Notes under the pieces: model-generated
Told to the model about the DNA's origin: nothing
The model's input: only the letters and a program-made list of their open reading frames with translations
Databases searched by the model: none
Program-made: the position numbers and the translations under genes
In this document: positions 60,093 to 64,000 of the stretch, in pieces
Layout of the letters: each line of letters opens with the position of its first letter
How positions within the stretch are numbered: the first letter of the stretch is position 1
Source of the DNA: Nonomuraea indica
GTDB lineage: Bacteria; Actinomycetota; Actinomycetes; Streptosporangiales; Streptosporangiaceae
NCBI RefSeq assembly: GCF_002850745.1
Contig: NZ_KZ559471.1
Coordinates: 124,001-188,000 of the forward strand
DNA: 64,000 nt
Reading direction: 5' to 3'

Positions 60093-61703
60093 TTACAAGT
60101 CGTCTGCCTGCGTGTCCTCCGGTGCGCGAACGGGCGGGTCCGTCCCGTCGCCGGGCGGGTCCGGGGTGGCCGATGCGGTCGAGGGATCATCGGTGGGAGG
60201 CTCCGGCAGCGGCCGTCCCTCCCACGACAGCGCGCACGACGCGCCTCCCCCGTTGGAGGAGAGCGAGACCGTGCCGTCGCCGGGCGTGTCCGGGTCGGCG
60301 ACCGTGACGACGATGGTCGCCGACCTGCCCGGCCGGATGGAGCCGCTCGCCGGGGACACCTCCAGCCCCTCCGACGCGCCTGCGGTCCAGGTGACGGTGG
60401 CGTTCCGGGCGCGCAGCACCACCGTGGCGGCGCCGTCGGCGTCACCCGGGCAGGTGACGCCGAGCCGGGCGCGAGGTGCGGCCCGCCGGGTCGCGCTGGG
60501 TCCCGTGGCGGGCTTCGTGGCCGCCTTCGTGACGCCGGGCCCGGTGGGCACGGTGGCGGTCGGCGCCGTGGCGGATGCGGTGGCGGTGGGCCGGGTGGCC
60601 GTCGGCTCCGCGCTCGGGCCGCTGGAGGGGGACGCCGGCTCCGCGGCGGGGTCGGGGTCGCGAGTGCCGCCCGGCTGCTCCACCGAGGCGGTGACGCCGG
60701 GCGAGGGGGCCACGCGCGACGCCGCGGGGCGGTCGTCGCCGGCCGCCACCAGCACCGCGCCGGTCGTGGCGAGCAGGCACGCGCCGGCCGCCAGCGCGGG
60801 GGCGAGCCCGAGCGGGCGGCGCCGGCGCGGGCGCCGCCCGGGCGGCGCCGGGAAGCCCGCCCGGTCGAAGCCGTCGCTCCGGTCGAGGATCAGCGTACGG
60901 GCGTCGTCCGGCTCCCGGCTCAGGCACGTGCCGACCACCCGGCGCCGCAGGGACAGCGGCGGATACGCCACCGGCGCCATGCCGAGCAGCCGGGCCGCCG
61001 ACACGTGGCGGCGGCGCCTTTCCACGCACACCTCGCACCCGGCGATGTGCCCGGACAGCCGGCGCCGGAGCAGCGGGGTGAGCGGTCCCGTCCACGAGTC
61101 GAGCATCGCCGACAGGTCGGGACAGTGCGCCCGCCCGACCCGGGCCAGGACGACGGCCGCGGCGGCGTTCTCCAGGTGGTCCCGGGCCCGGTTCAGCCGG
61201 GACGCCGCCCGCCGTGAGGTCAGCCCGAGCACCGCGCCGGTCTCGGCCGGGCTCAGGCCGTGTCGCAGCGACAGGTGCAGCACCTCGCGCCCGACCCGTC
61301 CCAGCTCGCCCAGCGCCTCGCCCACCAGCGAGACCAGCTCCGCATCCGCGGCCTCGTCACCGCCGGCTCCCGGGACGACCGCCGCGGGCACGGTCCGGCC
61401 CGGCCCGCCGGAGGCGCGGCGGTGGGCCAGGCGGGCGACGGCCTGTGCCCGGGTCAGGGCGTAGAGCCAGGCGCGCAGCCGGGCGGTGTCCCTGAGCCGG
61501 GCCACCCGCCCGTGCGCGGTGACCAGCGCGTCATGGACCGCGTCGGCCGCCCCGTCACCCGTGCCGATCAGCGAGAAGGCGTAGTCGTGCAGCCGCTCGC
61601 CGTACGCGTCGTACAGCGCGGCCGGGCCGTCGGCGTCGCCGCGCCGCAGCGCGTCCACCAGGCACTGGTCGCCGGTGCGATCGGCGGTCGGCCATCCGGG
61701 CAC
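60093..61703 (-). CDS. ECF-like sigma factor fused to a zinc-finger domain, membrane span and extracellular domain
   Basis: This is a 536-residue protein. Residues about 26-95 match sigma region 2 (LYDAYGERLHDYAF, RLRAWLYALTRAQAV) and 125-178 match region 4 (REVLHLSLRHGLSPAETGAVLG). A zinc-binding pattern (Cys194, then H219-x3-C223-x2-C226) follows, as in zf-HC2 anti-sigma factors. Next come a basic linker, a span (about 297-320), a Thr/Ala/Pro stalk and an Ig-like domain (about 410-500) ending in an acidic tail. GGGGAGGGA lies upstream of the GTG at 61703. Sigma and anti-sigma parts in one membrane protein imply a signal from outside that releases or activates the sigma part. This is a rare layout, and the mechanism is inferred. 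Confidence 0.82.
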   Translation of the reverse strand: MPGWPTADRTGDQCLVDALRRGDADGPAALYDAYGERLHDYAFSLIGTGDGAADAVHDALVTAHGRVARLRDTARLRAWLYALTRAQAVARLAHRRASGGPGRTVPAAVVPGAGGDEAADAELVSLVGEALGELGRVGREVLHLSLRHGLSPAETGAVLGLTSRRAASRLNRARDHLENAAAAVVLARVGRAHCPDLSAMLDSWTGPLTPLLRRRLSGHIAGCEVCVERRRRHVSAARLLGMAPVAYPPLSLRRRVVGTCLSREPDDARTLILDRSDGFDRAGFPAPPGRRPRRRRPLGLAPALAAGACLLATTGAVLVAAGDDRPAASRVAPSPGVTASVEQPGGTRDPDPAAEPASPSSGPSAEPTATRPTATASATAPTATVPTGPGVTKAATKPATGPSATRRAAPRARLGVTCPGDADGAATVVLRARNATVTWTAGASEGLEVSPASGSIRPGRSATIVVTVADPDTPGDGTVSLSSNGGGASCALSWEGRPLPEPPTDDPSTASATPDPPGDGTDPPVRAPEDTQADDL

Positions 61704-62040
61704 GACGTCCCTCCCCGCAACTCGCTCACGGACCCCCACGCGCCTAGGACGCCGCCCCGCTCCCCGGGGTTGGCTGAACCATGCCCAACAGGCATGACTT
61801 GGGACAAGCGGGGCAAAGGTGGCCGATGTGACAGCGCGTTCCTGCTCCGGCCTCCCTCGTGGGCGGCTCCGTCCCTTGCGCGAGGGAGGCCGGGGCCGGC
61901 GGGGCGCGTCGTGACGGCGGCGGGCCACGTGCGGGTCAGCGGCCGTTCCCCTGGAGGCCCTCAGCCCCGTACGGCGGGTGGCAGACCACGGCCGGCCGTA
62001 CAGGAAAGGTCACGGGCGGCCGGGCCGGGGGGCGGGGACG
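61704..62040. other. Intergenic region upstream of the sigma-factor fusion
   Basis: This gap of 337 bp contains the hairpin at 61847-61893 near its middle and a short inverted repeat, CATGCC-N5-GGCATG (61780-61796), nearer the sigma gene. The stretch 61704-61845 should hold the sigma gene promoter. No gene is seen. Confidence 0.5.
61847..61893 (-). terminator. Hairpin downstream of the VWA-protein gene
   Basis: Perfect 13-bp arms (CCGGCCTCCCTCG and its complement, extendable by three pairs) flank a 21-nt loop. It lies about 150 nt after the VWA gene stop on the minus strand and before the sigma gene, so it probably ends the VWA transcript. Confidence 0.5.
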
Positions 62041-63819
62041 TCAGCCGTCGCACTTGGGCGCGCAGAGGCGGCGCTCCATGCCCTGGAGGAAGAAGTCGCG
62101 CACCTGGAGCACGTCCTTGGCGATGTACGCCTCACCGCCGGTCGCCTTGGCGAGGGCGTCCATCTGCTCCTTGCCCTTGGGCGCGTCCGGCCCGAACGCG
62201 ATCACCAGGATGTTGACCGGTCGTTTCGGGTTGTAGGTCTTCTTCAGGAACTCCAGCGTCTGGGCGTCGCCGAGGCCGCCCTGGGGGTCGTCGTTGCCGG
62301 CGCCGTCCGTGAGGATCAGCAGTGTGTTGATCTTGTCCTGCTGGTACGACTTGGTCATCTCGGTGTAGGCGGCCTTGAGCGTGTCGTTCAGGCCCGTGTC
62401 ACCCGTGGCCTTGGCCTGGACGGTCGCCAGTTCCTTGATCAGCATGTCCTTGCGCAGGGTGCCGTCGAGGGTCTCGGTCAGCGGGCCGACGGAGACCAGC
62501 TCGCGCCAGTCCTTGCCCTGACCGTCGAGGTGCGTGGAGAACGCCCAGACGCCGATCTCGGAGTCGGCGGCGAACAGGCCGAGGCCCTCGGTCGCGATCT
62601 TGGAGATGGCCTGCATCCGGGTCATGTTCGTGCCCGGCACGGGCAGCGCCATGGTGCCCGAGACGTCGAGCAGGGTGAGCATGCGGCTGCCGAGGTTCAG
62701 CCGCGACCAGGTCTGCGCCATGCTCGCCACGGTCTTGGGGTCGGGCGCGGGAAGCGCCTTCGGCGGCGCCGGGTTGAAGCCCTTGCCCTTGGTCAGGTTC
62801 TCGCCCGCTTTGCCGTCCGGGGCGCGGAAGCCGTGGTTCTGCAGCACCCTGACGGCCGACGCGGTGGCCAGCTCCCGCTTGAAGTCGGCCGCCGCCTTCT
62901 GCACGGCCGCGTCCTTGGTGACGACCACGAGGGGGTAGTCGAGGCTGAGCGTGCCCTCGGCCGGGTAGAGCGGCACCACCTGGGCGTCCGGCTTCTTGGC
63001 GTTGTGCACCTGGACGCTCTGCTCCGTGGCCGCTCCCACCGGCACCTTGCTGCCGGACTTCACGGTGAGGCTGGCCAGCAGCGCGTTCGGGTCGGTGGCG
63101 AGCTGGCCCGACAGCTCCTTGAGCGCGCCCACCAGGGCCTTGTCCTGGCCCGCCTTCTTCGCCGAGCCGGCGGCGGCGAGCAGCGCGGCCATGCCGGCGG
63201 AGTTCTTCTGCGGGTCCAGGGCCAGCACGCGGACCTTCTTGCCGGGACCGTCGGGGTCGGCCACGTTGGCGGCGGCGATCAGGCCCGCCCAGCTCGGCTT
63301 GAGGCTGCTGGTGAGCTTGTCGGCCGAGGACTTCGCGGTGATCAGCACGACGGGGGAGACGGCGACGGAACCGGACGGCTCGGGCACCGCCGTGGCGGGG
63401 TCGTCGCGGAGACGGGACACCGCGAGGCTGGAGTCGGCCACCCACAGGTCGGTGTTCGCCTTCCCGGCGACCAGCGCGTTCGCCGTGCGGGCCGCCGACT
63501 CCTTGGCCACCGTGACCTCGACGCAGCGGCTGTCGATGGAGTGCAGGGCCTTGTTGTAGGTGCCGGCGATCTTGTTCAGCGCGGGCTGGATGTCCGGGGT
63601 CGCGACCACGCGCAACGGCAGCTTGCCGCCCGAGCAGTCGTGCTCGCGGTTGAAGATGACGAACGCGGCGACGCCGAGCAGCACGGCGAGCGCGACGGCG
63701 CCGGCGAGCGGGACCAGCACCCTGCCCCGGCCGCCGCGCGGGGCGCGCCTGCGAGGGGAGGGTGAGGGCTCCTGGGCGTGGTGGCCGCCGTCGAACTCGT
63801 CTGTGCGGTGTCGACCCAC
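62041..63819 (-). CDS. Membrane-anchored solute-binding protein / von Willebrand factor A hybrid
   Basis: This is a 592-residue protein. It has a Pro/Arg-rich cytoplasmic N-terminus and one span (about 34-56). Residues about 63-330 resemble a type-2 extracellular solute-binding fold (LRVVATPDIQPALNKIAG, DLWVADSSLAVSRL, and SPVVLITAKSSADKL). Residues about 380-560 are a VWA domain with the metal-ion-dependent adhesion site LTLLDVSGTM and LLILTDGAGNDDP. Two Cys near the C-terminus (LCAPKC) may form a disulfide. GAGGA lies upstream of the GTG start. Such hybrids are known in actinobacteria without an assigned role; ligand binding plus metal-dependent protein contact is the likely sense. It is the rightmost gene seen. 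Confidence 0.85.
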   Translation of the reverse strand: MGRHRTDEFDGGHHAQEPSPSPRRRAPRGGRGRVLVPLAGAVALAVLLGVAAFVIFNREHDCSGGKLPLRVVATPDIQPALNKIAGTYNKALHSIDSRCVEVTVAKESAARTANALVAGKANTDLWVADSSLAVSRLRDDPATAVPEPSGSVAVSPVVLITAKSSADKLTSSLKPSWAGLIAAANVADPDGPGKKVRVLALDPQKNSAGMAALLAAAGSAKKAGQDKALVGALKELSGQLATDPNALLASLTVKSGSKVPVGAATEQSVQVHNAKKPDAQVVPLYPAEGTLSLDYPLVVVTKDAAVQKAAADFKRELATASAVRVLQNHGFRAPDGKAGENLTKGKGFNPAPPKALPAPDPKTVASMAQTWSRLNLGSRMLTLLDVSGTMALPVPGTNMTRMQAISKIATEGLGLFAADSEIGVWAFSTHLDGQGKDWRELVSVGPLTETLDGTLRKDMLIKELATVQAKATGDTGLNDTLKAAYTEMTKSYQQDKINTLLILTDGAGNDDPQGGLGDAQTLEFLKKTYNPKRPVNILVIAFGPDAPKGKEQMDALAKATGGEAYIAKDVLQVRDFFLQGMERRLCAPKCDG

Positions 63820-64000
63820 GATGTCCTCTTAGGTAGTCGTAACCTTCCGGAGACCCTAGCGGGAGAAGCTCCGCAATACCTCCGGAACGATACTCAATGC
63901 GCTTGCTGCAGCAAAACAGCCCTTTTGGTGCGGATATCACGCGCCGTGAGGATCAATGGCAGCAAGCGTGACCGCGCCAGGCACGCATACCCTCCCGCGC
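63820..64000. other. Upstream region of the VWA gene at the window edge
   Basis: These 181 bp probably carry the promoter of the VWA gene. No other gene or repeat is seen, and the sequence continues beyond the window. Confidence 0.35.

Noticed and set aside
61780-61796. CATGCC-N5-GGCATG as a sigma-gene operator
   Set aside because: The arms are only 6 bp and such dyads occur by chance; it is mentioned in the intergenic entry but not called as a site.

Overview
The window is about 64 kb of very GC-rich actinobacterial chromosome. Genes overlap with ATGA/GTGA junctions, and GTG starts are common. The gene families (DUF2510, DUF4012, PknB-type receptor kinases, MocR, a sigma/zinc-finger fusion) and the orn/tRNA-His pair point to Streptosporangiales (Nonomuraea- or Streptosporangium-like). 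That placement is inference from gene content. There is no phage, plasmid, IS element, CRISPR array or rRNA.

Region A (1-17.4 kb) combines secreted proteins with dTDP-sugar genes. Two exported DUF3494 (ice-binding-like) proteins come first, one of them carrying two DUF4082 domains. They are followed by rmlB-rmlA, a GtrA flippase, a GtrB-like polyprenyl-phosphate glycosyltransferase, and a wecE-like aminotransferase with an acetyltransferase, a set that fits dTDP-Fuc4NAc synthesis. Two paralogous GT-C-like membrane proteins flank a 1044-residue exported protein with a dimethylformamidase-like domain and two DUF4082 domains.

Region B (17.4-33.4 kb) is a nearly complete Wzx/Wzy-type exopolysaccharide locus. 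It holds a methyltransferase, a sulfotransferase, three GT4 glycosyltransferases, a flippase, a candidate polymerase, two sugar-nucleotide epimerases, a WecA-like initiating transferase, a BY-kinase/chain-length regulator and its low-molecular-weight phosphatase. It ends with a DUF4012 protein and an acidic LPMTG surface protein.

Region C (33.4-46.8 kb) is signalling and housekeeping: a small LuxR-type HTH protein, tRNA-His, oligoribonuclease, a DUF2510 membrane protein, a degenerate kinase, and two receptor Ser/Thr kinases, one with a Thr-Pro stalk and three Ig-like repeats. A flavin-type PNPOx protein follows, divergent from a MocR regulator across a palindrome, and then a phosphotransferase and an SDR.

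Region D (46.8-59.6 kb) is a second surface-glycan locus: a GT2 domain fused to a large membrane region, a small membrane partner, a membrane-anchored GH26 hydrolase, a divergent DegT aminotransferase, three further GT2 enzymes, a flippase, a polysaccharide deacetylase and a CelD/FemAB-like acyltransferase.

Region E (60-64 kb) has an ECF-like sigma factor fused to a zinc finger, a membrane span and an extracellular domain, and a membrane-anchored solute-binding/VWA hybrid.

Overall the segment looks devoted to building, exporting and sensing the cell envelope. All functional calls come from reading motifs and context; no database search was run.
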